Assembly (NCBI RefSeq): GCF_000165125.1
Contig: NZ_AEIU01000075.1
Coordinates: forward strand, 1-64,000
Direction of reading: 5' to 3'
DNA: 64,000 bases
DNA from: Vibrio caribbeanicus ATCC BAA-2122
GTDB taxonomy: Bacteria > Pseudomonadota > Gammaproteobacteria > Enterobacterales > Vibrionaceae
This document shows, in pieces, positions 34,531 to 43,358 of this stretch. The translations under genes were made by a program, and so were the position numbers. The number at the start of each line of letters is the position of its first letter. Positions within the stretch are counted from its first letter, which is position 1. The notes under the pieces were generated by a model that was not told the DNA's origin, made no database searches, and saw nothing but the letters and a program-made list of their open reading frames with translations.

Positions 34531-34550
34531 CAAGAGGAAAAAGCGTGATG

Positions 34551-35162
34551 TTAGCTATTACCTGCAAAACATTTAAAGATATGGCCATTTTCAAGACCGA
34601 ATATAGAGCGCTGGTAGTAGGTTGCTACCTGAGCAGCAGGGATACTTAGGAATCCGGGGAAATATTGACCATAAACCGCCGCTGACTCAGCTAGAACGGT
34701 TGGGCTTACAACATTAATTCTAATTCCATTGGGTGCTTCAAGGGCCGCTGATTTCGCAAAAAACTCGATTGCACCGCCAACCGTTGTCGCACTTGTGCCG
34801 TAATGGATAGGGAAGTCTGATGTAATACCTGATGTAAGGGTAATGCTACCACCATTCGAAAGGTATTGAGTTCCTTCTTCTGCGATTCGGATTTGCCCCA
34901 TCAGCTTGTGTTGCAAACTTAGGTTCCAATCGTCCTCTGTATATTCACCAAATGGTTTAAATGATACAGCACCCACTGCGCTGACTATGGCATCAACTTG
35001 TCCCATTTTAGCAAAAGCCTCTCTTACCGATTCACGATCAGTGATATCGAGTTGAATATCACTCTGCGAAGTGCCCAGAGTTACAATAGTATGTTCATTT
35101 TTTAGCGACTCTACGACAGCTTTACCAATCGTACCGCTTGCTCCGATAACTGCAATTTTCAT
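34551..35162 (-). CDS. Short-chain dehydrogenase/reductase
   Basis: 203 aa. The N-terminal Rossmann loop is IGASGTIGKAV. The catalytic strand holds LTSGITSD (Ser), and the YxxxK pair is replaced: residues aligned with it read YGTSATTVGGAIEFFAKSAA, so the usual Tyr-x3-Lys is Tyr-x12-Lys or absent. This is typical of short SDR relatives that resemble NAD(P)-binding regulators. Divergent from a LysR gene, which likely controls it. Confidence 0.8.
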   Translation of the reverse strand: MKIAVIGASGTIGKAVVESLKNEHTIVTLGTSQSDIQLDITDRESVREAFAKMGQVDAIVSAVGAVSFKPFGEYTEDDWNLSLQHKLMGQIRIAEEGTQYLSNGGSITLTSGITSDFPIHYGTSATTVGGAIEFFAKSAALEAPNGIRINVVSPTVLAESAAVYGQYFPGFLSIPAAQVATYYQRSIFGLENGHIFKCFAGNS

Positions 35163-35271
35163 ATTTTCATCTCCAATAAGAATCGTTTATTCAACAATTG
35201 AGAGCATATATTTGAATGATTGGCAGAAAAACCGCAAAATATAATAACACTGTTTACTTTTTGGATATAAT

Positions 35272-36198
35272 TTGAATCTTACTCATCTAGACACTTTTCT
35301 TTCTGTTGCCAAAATGAATAGCTTTTCATCCGCAGCTGATCATTTGGGAGTTTCAAAAGGCTTAGTTTCTCGACACATAAAAGCCCTTGAAGTTGAGCTG
35401 TCATGTACCCTTTTTTATCGAAATACTCGCAATGTCTCTTTAACTGAAGCAGGCAAAGAACTGTTCTTGATAGCCAAAGAGATTGAAGTGTTGAGATTAG
35501 GTGCAGAAAAGAAAATTCATGATTTACTTCAAGAAGATCAAGGTGTAATTCGATTTACCGCTCCTATTAGTCTTGGCCCCAATTTGTGTCGAGCGGTGAT
35601 TCCGAAGTTTCGAGCACGTTATCCTAATCTCAATCTTGATATTGACTTCTCGACTCTGATTAAAGATGTCGAATTTGGCAGTATGGATATAGCTTTGCGC
35701 GCATACAGCGAACTTGGTGATAACCTAGTTGCAAAGGATTTTGGTTGGATGAAAAACTTAGTGGTCTCAAGCCCTGAGTTTCAAAGTAAGCACAGGATCA
35801 AGGCGCCCAGCGACCTGGTTGGCTTAGAGTGTATAGGTAATTTAATCAATAGTGATTGGGATCAATGGCCTCTGTTTTCTGCTAACAATGAAAAAGTAGT
35901 GGTTCCATCTGGCGGTAAATTGGCTTGCTCAAGTTATGATGGCATTTTGCAGTTTGCTTTACTCGGTGAAGGAGTCGCAAACTTACCAATGCCGATTGCT
36001 GAAAAATACTTGGCATCGGGTGAATTGGTCGAAGTGCTTCCTGGTTGGTACAGCTTAATTCACTATTTTCACTTGGTGTACGCTTATCAGCGAAATTATC
36101 CCAAAAAGCTGCGTGATTTTATCGGTGCTTTAGTCGATTGGAAGGAAAGTCATGAGAAATGGTTTGTCTCGGAGCCGTTGCTCATGCCACATAAATAA
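35272..36198 (+). CDS. LysR-type transcriptional regulator
   Basis: 308 aa from a TTG start with GGA upstream. N-terminal winged helix (FSSAADHLGVSKGLVSRHIKALE) and a substrate-binding domain. The CrgA/PecT-like subgroup is suggested by the helix SKGLVSRHI. Divergent from the SDR with 109 bases between, so the SDR is the likely target. Confidence 0.88.
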   Translation: MNLTHLDTFLSVAKMNSFSSAADHLGVSKGLVSRHIKALEVELSCTLFYRNTRNVSLTEAGKELFLIAKEIEVLRLGAEKKIHDLLQEDQGVIRFTAPISLGPNLCRAVIPKFRARYPNLNLDIDFSTLIKDVEFGSMDIALRAYSELGDNLVAKDFGWMKNLVVSSPEFQSKHRIKAPSDLVGLECIGNLINSDWDQWPLFSANNEKVVVPSGGKLACSSYDGILQFALLGEGVANLPMPIAEKYLASGELVEVLPGWYSLIHYFHLVYAYQRNYPKKLRDFIGALVDWKESHEKWFVSEPLLMPHK

Positions 36199-36392
36199 AA
36201 GCCTAGTGTCACTCATGGGTCTGGCACTCTGAATTCACTTTTTTAGTTCAAAAGGCTCCTTGTCTAACAGTCTCGAATGATTTTGGCTTCACTTCCCCTA
36301 AATTCTGCTCTCATAATTTTATTTCTATATTTCAAAAATTAAATATCAGTATTTAACATAAACAATCCAATAAAAACACAAGGATGAAGTGT

Positions 36393-37712
36393 ATGAATTA
36401 TGGAGTTAAATATAATCTGGTAACAGTATTAATAATGATTTTATTATTTTTAATGTCTCCAGTCTCAGCAAATGAAAATTCGCATTTAAATGCTCAATCT
36501 GAGATTCAATCGGCGTTAGATACGCTGAAGCGTATTACATTTTGGACATGGGAAGAAGAAGTGTCGGGGCTGATACAAGATTATGATAATATTGATAATA
36601 GTCGTATCGATGCTCATTATTTGATGAGCGAACTCAAAATGCCTCGTTGGGGACAAAAAATAACAGACTTTTTAGATCTGGCAACCTTGTTATTATCATT
36701 TCAGTCAGAACAGTATCAAAAAAATGTTCAATTTGAATTTGACCATGCTAAAGAGGTGATAAATAGTTTTAGGTACGATATTAATCAACTTGTACTTAGT
36801 GTCCATCCAGGGTTTAATTTAAACCATCACTCTCTTGCAAGTGAATATAAAGGGGAAAATATAAAAATAGTAGTATTTGATTTATTTGAACCAAAGTTAC
36901 TTGCAAGCCAGCGCGAGTATTATTCTGATGCAAATATACAGGCAGTGCAGAATTTCGGCAATCCCGTCCAGCTTAATCATGGTAATTCAGTCATTGATAT
37001 TATTGTTTCTATTGCACCTCACGCCACCATTATTCCCGTAAGTGCGGAATCTAACACCTATAATCAAGCTATGGCTTACCTTGAAGCTCGAACTGACATT
37101 CACATCATCAACATGAGCCGCGCTTTCTCTGCTTTAGATAACAGGCTAGATCCGCAATTTTCACAACGGTTAAACAAGATACTTAGTCGTACAATCGTGA
37201 CTAAATCTCTTGGTAATACGGGCACAGATCTAGACGAGAATATTACACCATTGCGGCAGAGTCTTGGCTTAGGAGCTAGCGGAAATCTATTTGCCTATGA
37301 TTTGGCATTAATTAAAGAATTTTTGCCTACAATAAGCACTAATACCGATAACCTATTGTTGGCTGTCAATCTAGACACTTTTGCTGAACAAATCGCACTA
37401 AACGCCACAATTCCCGGTGATAATACGCTAGCTACATCAAGAAGTCTCGGTACGCCTGCTGATGCGGTATATACGTGGTCCACGGGTAATTTCGAATCAG
37501 GTAGCTCTTTTGCGGCACCTCAATTAGCGGCTATCAGCGCATTGCTATGGCAAGCTTATCAAGAGCAACATCCTCAGCAGTCATCAGATATCGTCAATAA
37601 GGTAACCCAAGCCCTTAAAACTCATGTGCGTCCTTCAGTTTTAGGTTCATTTAATACCGGATTAGGGTTAGTCGATGCCGATAGTGCATTGGACAACATT
37701 TTAGGACGTTAA
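36393..37712 (+). CDS. Secreted subtilisin-like (S8) serine peptidase with unusual N-terminal half
   Basis: 439 aa from ATG 36393, with AAGGA upstream; ATG 36384 has no space for a site. Signal peptide ends near SANENS. The catalytic triad is visible, numbered from 36393: Asp163 in VVFDLF, His196 in LNHGNSV, and Ser372 in ESGSSFAAPQ. Asn275 in SLGNTG fits the oxyanion hole. Residues 30-150 are helical and unlike the usual I9 propeptide. The GTSMATP motif is changed to GSSFAAP. It probably degrades external proteins; it is convergent with a YopT-like gene. Confidence 0.75.
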   Translation: MNYGVKYNLVTVLIMILLFLMSPVSANENSHLNAQSEIQSALDTLKRITFWTWEEEVSGLIQDYDNIDNSRIDAHYLMSELKMPRWGQKITDFLDLATLLLSFQSEQYQKNVQFEFDHAKEVINSFRYDINQLVLSVHPGFNLNHHSLASEYKGENIKIVVFDLFEPKLLASQREYYSDANIQAVQNFGNPVQLNHGNSVIDIIVSIAPHATIIPVSAESNTYNQAMAYLEARTDIHIINMSRAFSALDNRLDPQFSQRLNKILSRTIVTKSLGNTGTDLDENITPLRQSLGLGASGNLFAYDLALIKEFLPTISTNTDNLLLAVNLDTFAEQIALNATIPGDNTLATSRSLGTPADAVYTWSTGNFESGSSFAAPQLAAISALLWQAYQEQHPQQSSDIVNKVTQALKTHVRPSVLGSFNTGLGLVDADSALDNILGR

Positions 37713-37739
37713 TTGAGGTTGTTAAATTAAAAAGCTTGA

Positions 37740-37777
37740 GTGTCTAACTTGAAGAAAACTCCTTTCGAGTTAGACAC
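37740..37777 (-). terminator. Hairpin between S8 and C58 genes
   Basis: gtgtctaact / agttagacac with an 18-base loop. On the minus strand it is followed by tcaagctttttaattt, so it best serves the C58 gene. Confidence 0.7.
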
Positions 37778-37800
37778 ACAGCTCGATTATAAGCTGAATT

Positions 37801-38475
37801 TTAGCTGTAGACGTAAGCCAAATTTAGTCTGTTACCTATACTCATCGAAGGCCACTTTTTTGCCAAGCAGATGTTTGTGTAATCTTTAAAAAAGCGGATA
37901 ACATCATTACTGCCAACCTCACCTTTGAGTAAATATGAGCCAGCATTCCCATCGTAGAAAGAGATTTTTTTCGACGTATCGACAAACACGGATATACAGT
38001 GGAAGCTAGATCCGACCCCGAAACCAATTAAAGCGCCGCAGCGACGATTGCCCAGTTCAGGAAATTGTGAAATTACTTTGTGGAGATTATCGAAAGTCGC
38101 TGAGCCGCTGGGCAGAAAAATATTTTTCGTTTGTATATTGGTTTCTCGCAACAAAATCGAAAGTTGTGTTTTATAAGAGTAATGGTCATCACTTTTAGCG
38201 GCCTGTCGTAATATAGCCGCGTTAGCAGTGAGTGCTTTTGCTCTTTTACTGTTGGCAACCGCCTTATGAGCTAAACGTGGAAATTGAGTTCCCCACAGTG
38301 GAGGGTTTAATTGTTCCTTCAGCCAGATCACTGCCATTTCTGCACATACACCACCAGCCATTGAAGGGGCGAGGGGATGACCTTCGCCAAAAAGTGGGAT
38401 CGTGTTGCGTTGTTGGGACTTTGACAGTTTTTCTGCGTATTGATGCAAGCTTTTATAGTAGTAATTATTTGACAT
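37801..38475 (-). CDS. YopT-like (peptidase C58) cysteine protease, candidate effector
   Basis: 224 aa. Catalytic Cys44 is in GGVCAEMAVIWL, His159 in GSSFHCISVFV and Asp175 in ISFYDGNAGSY. This is the C-H-D arrangement and spacing of the YopT/AvrPphB family, including the helix after the Cys (xxWxxxx). YopT cleaves prenylated Rho GTPases inside host cells; relatives cleave plant kinases. No signal peptide, so secretion by a contact-dependent or dedicated system, or as a domain delivered otherwise, would be required; none is next to it. The substrate is unknown. Confidence 0.65.
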   Translation of the reverse strand: MSNNYYYKSLHQYAEKLSKSQQRNTIPLFGEGHPLAPSMAGGVCAEMAVIWLKEQLNPPLWGTQFPRLAHKAVANSKRAKALTANAAILRQAAKSDDHYSYKTQLSILLRETNIQTKNIFLPSGSATFDNLHKVISQFPELGNRRCGALIGFGVGSSFHCISVFVDTSKKISFYDGNAGSYLLKGEVGSNDVIRFFKDYTNICLAKKWPSMSIGNRLNLAYVYS

Positions 38476-38594
38476 AGTGGTTACCGGCTATTTTTAACGA
38501 TTGTCTATCTACTCATGTTGCAGAGCATGATGAACTAATTAGTCATTTTTAATATTAATTGTCACTAAAATCAATGTCTTATTTTTTATGATAT

Positions 38595-39635
38595 TCAACC
38601 AATCTCATTAATTTCCGATATGTTACGGTCTGAGAGATTGATGACCATACGGAAACAAGCATCTCCGGCTTTCATTTTCTGATAGGCTTGATTCGCTTGC
38701 TCAAGAGCTACAGTTTCAATCCAAGGCTTTGAGTCGGTAAGGGCGCTAAATTGCAGCGCTTTTTCATTTTCAAAAGGCGTACCTGTGATTGACCCCTGAA
38801 GGTTGAGCTCTTTACTGACTAATACACCAGAGCCGACCTCAACATTTTCTTTTCCGACTCCTAATATCATTAGACGAGAGTTAGGTGCCATACATTCTGA
38901 AAGTTGGCGTACAGAGTCTCTATGGTTGATCGTTGCGACGGCCGCACTGACATTGTTAAACTTGGAAAGAGCAAGCTTGATATCTTCTTGGTTTGTATCG
39001 ATGTAGTGATGCGCGCCCAGCTTGGTAACCGTCTTTCTGATGTCTTCACCTCTACCAATAGCCACCACTCTGTAACCCATATTACGGGCATATTGAATCG
39101 CCATGTGGCCAAGACCACCGACACCTAAAACAACCACCGTATCACCAGGCTCTGCACCGCACTTTTTGAGTGCGTTGAATGTTGCCAGTCCCGCACAGAG
39201 AATAGGTGCTGCCTCATGGGACTCTAACTCATCCGGAATTTCAACCAGACCAGATAGGGGAGCAAGCATCATTTCTGCGTAGCCTCCATCAATCGTTGCC
39301 CCTACAACTTCTTGATTTAAACAGTGTTGGAACTTGCCCTGTCGACAGGAAGTACACTGGTTGCAATGTCCAGCTAGGCGGCCAACGCCAACGCGTTGGC
39401 CTAGTTCCCATTGAGATTGTTTTGCATCTCCAATAGCAATGATCCTACCGACCACTTCGTGCCCCGGAGTGCGATGGACATTGGTGTGTTTTTCAATGTC
39501 GGCGATATCAGCACCGCACATACCACAAGCTTCGACTTGGAGCAGAACTTGGGTTTGATCAGGGGTTGGAACAGGCTTATTCACCAATTCGAGCACTCCT
39601 GGTTCTTTTATTTGCATCGCTTTGTAGGTTTTCAT
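38595..39635 (-). CDS. Zinc-dependent alcohol dehydrogenase
   Basis: About 347 aa; two adjacent ATGs at 39638 and 39635, with AGGA at seven bases from the first. GroES-like N-terminal domain with the catalytic zinc region CGMCGADIADIEKHTNVHRTPGHEVVG and structural zinc cysteines CNQCTSCRQGKFQHC. Rossmann motif VLGVGGLGHMAIQYA. It likely oxidises an alcohol or reduces an aldehyde with NAD(P). Directly downstream of an amine oxidase, ten bases apart, so one operon: the oxidase could supply an aldehyde that this enzyme reduces or oxidises. Confidence 0.87.
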   Translation of the reverse strand: MKTYKAMQIKEPGVLELVNKPVPTPDQTQVLLQVEACGMCGADIADIEKHTNVHRTPGHEVVGRIIAIGDAKQSQWELGQRVGVGRLAGHCNQCTSCRQGKFQHCLNQEVVGATIDGGYAEMMLAPLSGLVEIPDELESHEAAPILCAGLATFNALKKCGAEPGDTVVVLGVGGLGHMAIQYARNMGYRVVAIGRGEDIRKTVTKLGAHHYIDTNQEDIKLALSKFNNVSAAVATINHRDSVRQLSECMAPNSRLMILGVGKENVEVGSGVLVSKELNLQGSITGTPFENEKALQFSALTDSKPWIETVALEQANQAYQKMKAGDACFRMVINLSDRNISEINEIG

Positions 39636-39647
39636 CATAGTGTTGTC

Positions 39648-40745
39648 CTAGTCTTTCTTTTGCTTAGAGATATAGGATTGAACTCCGAGCCCTGTAGCTT
39701 CAATCGCTCCAGCTAACAAGCCGGGGTATTGTCTAGACCATTCGCTGGCCACTCCGATGACACGATCTTGCCACTCACCGGAATTGATAAAGGCTTCGGG
39801 TGCTATTCCATGCGAGCCACTACCGATGAGATCCAGCGCAGTTGCCGTATTGCTGTCTTGTGACCAGTCTTTTAGAAACTCATACTTAGGCTCTGGTATT
39901 TCAGGGCCAAAAAGTCTCTCGAGTTGTGCACGACAATGGAGCTTAAGGGTTGCGTCATCGAGATCTTTACGCACATTGGCGGGGACGCCAACAAAGCCAA
40001 ATAGCGCGGCCATTCCACCTTCTGATGAGGCATCGTGGATTTCGACCATTGGTCCTCTTGCACTACGTGCGTCGCCAGATAGCCCTTTTTCTCGCCAAAA
40101 TGGCGTCTCAAATACCGCAACATATTTTGCGTGAGGTGCCATCCAAGTGGGTGTAGCTTCCCATTGTTTTAGCGTCTTTTTCGGTAGTGCTGGGATAAAT
40201 TCAATGTTTTGCGACAGTAACCTCGGTGGTAGAGCAAGAAAAATGTGCTCTGCGTGAATGATCTGACCGGATTCGCAAGTGATCTCGATAGAGCCTGTTT
40301 GTTTTTCTACCCTTGATACTTTTTCATTGAACGTAATATTCTCATGATTGATACGCATTTCTAACGCATCGATTAATGCACCCATACCACCTTTTAAACG
40401 CATGGATTGAGGCTCACCAGTGTATCCCTGCATTATAATAGGCTGCTCATTTGGTGAACGTTCCAGTACCATTTTACCCGAATCAAATTGGGCGAATCGT
40501 GTTAAGTTTAGCTTATTGATTAACTGAGAAAACTGAGGCTGATAGCCAGGCCAAAACCAAGTCGGGCCCAGGTCAAACATGCTAGTGCCCATGTTGTTTT
40601 CTACTTTCTCCGTAAGAATACGTCCTCCTAAAGATGAGTTAGATTCAATTAAGAGATAATCACTAATGCCATGTTGCTCTAGTAGATATGCCGTGTATAA
40701 ACCGCTTAGGCCACCACCAATGATAGCAATTTTATGTGTTTTCAT
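39648..40745 (-). CDS. FAD-dependent amine oxidase (monoamine-oxidase family)
   Basis: 365 aa. FAD Rossmann motif IIGGGLSGLYTAYLLEQHG, then LIESNSSLGGRILT; the C-terminal FAD segment is LAGAIEATGLGVQSY. The ASEWSR and GSGSHGIAPEAF regions also follow the family. It oxidises an amine to an aldehyde or imine with release of H2O2. The first gene of an operon with the ADH; two operator-like palindromes lie just upstream. Confidence 0.87.
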   Translation of the reverse strand: MKTHKIAIIGGGLSGLYTAYLLEQHGISDYLLIESNSSLGGRILTEKVENNMGTSMFDLGPTWFWPGYQPQFSQLINKLNLTRFAQFDSGKMVLERSPNEQPIIMQGYTGEPQSMRLKGGMGALIDALEMRINHENITFNEKVSRVEKQTGSIEITCESGQIIHAEHIFLALPPRLLSQNIEFIPALPKKTLKQWEATPTWMAPHAKYVAVFETPFWREKGLSGDARSARGPMVEIHDASSEGGMAALFGFVGVPANVRKDLDDATLKLHCRAQLERLFGPEIPEPKYEFLKDWSQDSNTATALDLIGSGSHGIAPEAFINSGEWQDRVIGVASEWSRQYPGLLAGAIEATGLGVQSYISKQKKD

Positions 40746-40756
40746 TCTATATCCTT

Positions 40757-40776
40757 ACTATCTACTACTAGATAGT
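40757..40776. promoter_or_regulatory. Palindrome before the amine oxidase gene
   Basis: actatctactactagatagt is a perfect inverted repeat (arms actatcta / tagatagt, four-base centre) that ends 11 bases before the start codon, overlapping the likely leader. It is consistent with a repressor site; the regulator is not in the window. Confidence 0.55.
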
Positions 40777-40863
40777 CTATCGAGTTATTTTAATGGGGAC
40801 AACGAATGTCCCCAAAACAGATAGAGCTACTTTAATGAATCAGTAAATAAAGGTCAATCATTT

Positions 40864-40883
40864 TATCTACCTTCTGGTAGGTA
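40864..40883. promoter_or_regulatory. Second palindrome upstream of the amine oxidase
   Basis: tatctaccttctggtaggta (arms tatctacc / ggtaggta, one mismatch). It shares tatctac with the palindrome at 40757 and lies about 107 bases from it centre to centre. Together they look like an operator pair for a TetR-type protein. Confidence 0.5.
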
Positions 40884-40927
40884 AGTTTATTTGATTAAGA
40901 GTCATCGCTATCAGTTTTGACCGAGTA

Positions 40928-41464
40928 TTATTTAATAATACCGCAGATAACTCTTTTGTTGTCGGCATTAGATAAGGTGGGTAAATCGGAGTGATTATCT
41001 CCCAAAGAATCAATGATGAGTGCCCGATTTCTGATTTCGTGCAGCTTTATACGTGGAGCAAGGACAGGGTGCTCTATGTTCCCATCAATATCCACATGTA
41101 GCGTTGGGAGGTCCCCTAGGTGACTATTGATTGCCCACGGCAGGCCATGTTTGCCAGCACCGTAGGGATCATAGTGTCCGCCGGCTGCACCAGCTTTTAC
41201 CGCCTTTCCATTAATCACAGCGCTGTGGCAAGAGGGATTTGAGTGAATGTGGAAGCCGTGGGCTCCAGTGTCCAAACCCGTCAGATCCGGAGTAAAAACC
41301 GCGCCAAATTCAGTTTCAGTAATGACAACTTTACCCGCTAGTTTGTTGCTGTTTAGGTCAATCATATCGACCGTAATCTTGCGTTGGGTTTGATGTGAAG
41401 CATCATTACAAGCAAAGGCAGGCAATGAAGCGATGCACAGTGCAATTAAAAGGAGAGCTTTCAT
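40928..41464 (-). CDS. sodC: Periplasmic Cu/Zn superoxide dismutase-like protein with a substituted copper ligand
   Basis: 178 aa with a signal peptide (cleavage near LPAFA-CN). His72 and His74 (GFHIH) and His97 (AGGHYDP) are kept, and zinc ligands His106, His115 and Asp118 (GKHG and SHLGDLP) are intact. In E. coli SodC the fourth copper ligand is the His of ALMVHVGGDN; here the aligned segment is ALIIDSLGDN, so Asp152 replaces it. The active-site Arg is kept (KRVICGI), but the Gly-rich loop before it is replaced. It could be a low-activity SOD, a copper-binding protein, or a SodC with altered metal use. Confidence 0.82.
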   Translation of the reverse strand: MKALLLIALCIASLPAFACNDASHQTQRKITVDMIDLNSNKLAGKVVITETEFGAVFTPDLTGLDTGAHGFHIHSNPSCHSAVINGKAVKAGAAGGHYDPYGAGKHGLPWAINSHLGDLPTLHVDIDGNIEHPVLAPRIKLHEIRNRALIIDSLGDNHSDLPTLSNADNKRVICGIIK

Positions 41465-41561
41465 GGTTTTTTCTCAATTTAAGACTATTAATCTGAAGTA
41501 TATTAACTACTTGCTGACGAGTGTACTCATCTTATTTATATTTATAATAATAAGGACTGCG

Positions 41562-41586
41562 GATATTATTATCATTTATGAGAATA
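41562..41586. promoter_or_regulatory. Possible Fur-like box upstream of sodC
   Basis: gatattattatcatttatgagaat resembles the GATAAT-repeat Fur consensus only partly. It lies about 100 bases upstream of the sodC start. Weak evidence; A+T-rich chance matches are common here. Confidence 0.25.
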
Positions 41587-41690
41587 GACTATAGATTTTT
41601 TTCTCATCAGACCAGTTTTTTAAATTGTCTGAAATACTCATGGTTTTAAACTCAGTGGCAATGAGACATTACCTTTCTGGGGGAGGGACG

Positions 41691-41715
41691 GGATAGCCAA
41701 CTTGCTAGGCTATCC
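41691..41715. terminator. Hairpin downstream of the OsmC gene
   Basis: ggatagcc / ggctatcc, an eight-base stem in the 22-46 bases beyond the OsmC stop on the minus strand. There is no T-run. Confidence 0.45.
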
Positions 41716-41736
41716 AAGGATTTTATTGGGCTAGTG

Positions 41737-42333
41737 TTATTCGCCAGAGTGAGCCAAAGCTTCCTCTCCATTGTATATAAGGCGTGTTGACCAAGGGATA
41801 GGATTTCTCAAGGCATAGTGCGCCATACAGCCATTTTCGGCTTCATCAAGTAATGACTTTATATTTTCCTCAGGTTCCGAGCTATTGATAATAACGTGGG
41901 TTTCTACCACATCGCATCCACCTTCAGTCATGTAACCATGATCTCGCATATGACCTAGGTTTGTTCGAAAGACAATACGTTGCTCAAGTTTTAGGGAATC
42001 AACTTGTATCTTCCGAGCAGTAAGGATGTCAGTGAGGTGTGTCATCAAACAGAAGCCGATTCCAGCAGAGAAAAAAGCCAATGGTGGTGGCGCGGTATCA
42101 TTGCCCACCGGTGGCTGCTCATCACAGTAAAGTCTGACAGAGCTAAATCCGGGTATATTGACTGAGACAACGCCTGTTTTTTTCTGCATATCTCCAGCTT
42201 CTGCGCTAAGATTTACCTCGAAACGATAGGGCTCTGGGTGACGCGCCTTAGTGAATGAGTTTGTTTTATACTGCGTGAGTTTTGGTTTTTCTGCACAGAA
42301 CTCACCAACGTGATATTGCTTACTTTCAGACAT
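41737..42333 (-). CDS. OsmC-family protein
   Basis: 198 aa. The two redox Cys are in GIGFCLMTHLTDIL and AENGCMAHYAL, in the positions used by OsmC/Ohr proteins to reduce organic peroxides; the N-terminus lacks the long extra domain of YhfA-type members. Strong ribosome site (GGAAAG). Divergent from an Lrp-type regulator with an intergenic gap of about 140 bases. Confidence 0.82.
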   Translation of the reverse strand: MSESKQYHVGEFCAEKPKLTQYKTNSFTKARHPEPYRFEVNLSAEAGDMQKKTGVVSVNIPGFSSVRLYCDEQPPVGNDTAPPPLAFFSAGIGFCLMTHLTDILTARKIQVDSLKLEQRIVFRTNLGHMRDHGYMTEGGCDVVETHVIINSSEPEENIKSLLDEAENGCMAHYALRNPIPWSTRLIYNGEEALAHSGE

Positions 42334-42406
42334 ATTACTTTCCTTGTTTTTTCCTTAATCAGTCGATAAATCTTAATCAAATTTTCGTGAATTTAGTCGT
42401 CAAAAT

Positions 42407-42456
42407 TTGCATTTAAACGATGAGTTTTGGTGGTATGCTTCAATCTTGCATTTAAA
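42407..42456. promoter_or_regulatory. Direct repeats in the OsmC/Lrp intergenic region
   Basis: The undecamer ttgcatttaaa occurs at 42407 and 42446, 39 bases apart, just upstream of the Lrp gene. They are candidate sites for the Lrp-like protein and for control of the OsmC gene. Confidence 0.4.
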
Positions 42457-42472
42457 AATGAAGGGACCCGTC

Positions 42473-42949
42473 ATGCTGACCCAGCAAGATAAAAAAATCA
42501 TTTTACAACTGCAGAAAAATGGACGAATGCCCATCGTTGAACTGGCAAAAATCACTGGGATGTCTGAATCGACATGTCTTCGTCGTACTCGCTCTTTGGA
42601 AGAGTCCGGAATTATTAAAGGCTATCGTGCTATTGTTGATTCTGACCGAGCAGGATTTGCTGTGACAGCCTTTGTTCAAGTGAGTATTGATCAACAGAGT
42701 GAAGCTGCTTTTGATCAGTTCAAGAACGCCGCGAAAGACGACCCATTCATTTTGGAGTGCTACTCATTATCTGGGCCGTATGACCACTTAATGAAGGTGG
42801 TGGCAACAGATAATAAAGAGCTCTCAAAGTTTGTTTTGAAAACACTGAGATCTTATCCGGGAGTTCGAGATGCGCAGACGCTTTTCGTCCTCGATGAGGT
42901 AAAGCATTCTACCGAGCTACCCATTCAACAATTGAGATTATTTGAATAG
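42473..42949 (+). CDS. Lrp/AsnC-family transcriptional regulator
   Basis: 158 aa from ATG 42473, with AAGGGA upstream; this is the normal Lrp length, whereas the frame from 42407 is too long at the N-terminus. Helix-turn-helix MPIVELAKITGMSESTCLRRTRSLEESGIIKGYRA, then an RAM/AsnC_trans_reg effector domain. Probably controls the divergent OsmC gene and itself. Confidence 0.88.
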   Translation: MLTQQDKKIILQLQKNGRMPIVELAKITGMSESTCLRRTRSLEESGIIKGYRAIVDSDRAGFAVTAFVQVSIDQQSEAAFDQFKNAAKDDPFILECYSLSGPYDHLMKVVATDNKELSKFVLKTLRSYPGVRDAQTLFVLDEVKHSTELPIQQLRLFE

Positions 42950-43075
42950 CTTTTCTTACGTTGATGTGCCAAGATTATTTCAGCTCGGTAATGCAAAATT
43001 GCTATTTTAGCTATTATCAAACCACTGATGTTTTCTAATAATGGGTAGCATGTTAGAAAATGTGAGAGGTTTAAC

Positions 43076-43345
43076 ATGGCAAATGGTTTTACAAAAGATG
43101 GAGGCGTTCAAGAGCAAATCGATGCGACCATCGATGATGCCATTGTTCGTGCACGCTCAAAATTACACCACCAGTCAAATACGACGGAATACTGTATTGA
43201 ATGTGGAGAACAGATCCCTTTAGGAAGGCGCCAAGCACTACCCGGAGTTGAGCTGTGTATCCAATGTCAGAGTGAAAAAGATGACAATGAAAAGGCGTTA
43301 AACCTTTTTAACCGTAGAGGGAGTAAGGACAGTCAATTACGTTAA
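43076..43345 (+). CDS. TraR/DksA-family C4 zinc-finger protein
   Basis: 89 aa. A single C4 finger: YCIECGEQIPLGRRQALPGVELCIQCQ. This is the YbiI/TraR type that lacks the long coiled-coil of DksA. Relatives bind the secondary channel of RNA polymerase. Functional status here is not shown. Confidence 0.85.
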   Translation: MANGFTKDGGVQEQIDATIDDAIVRARSKLHHQSNTTEYCIECGEQIPLGRRQALPGVELCIQCQSEKDDNEKALNLFNRRGSKDSQLR

Positions 43346-43358
43346 GAGAGAATTATTC

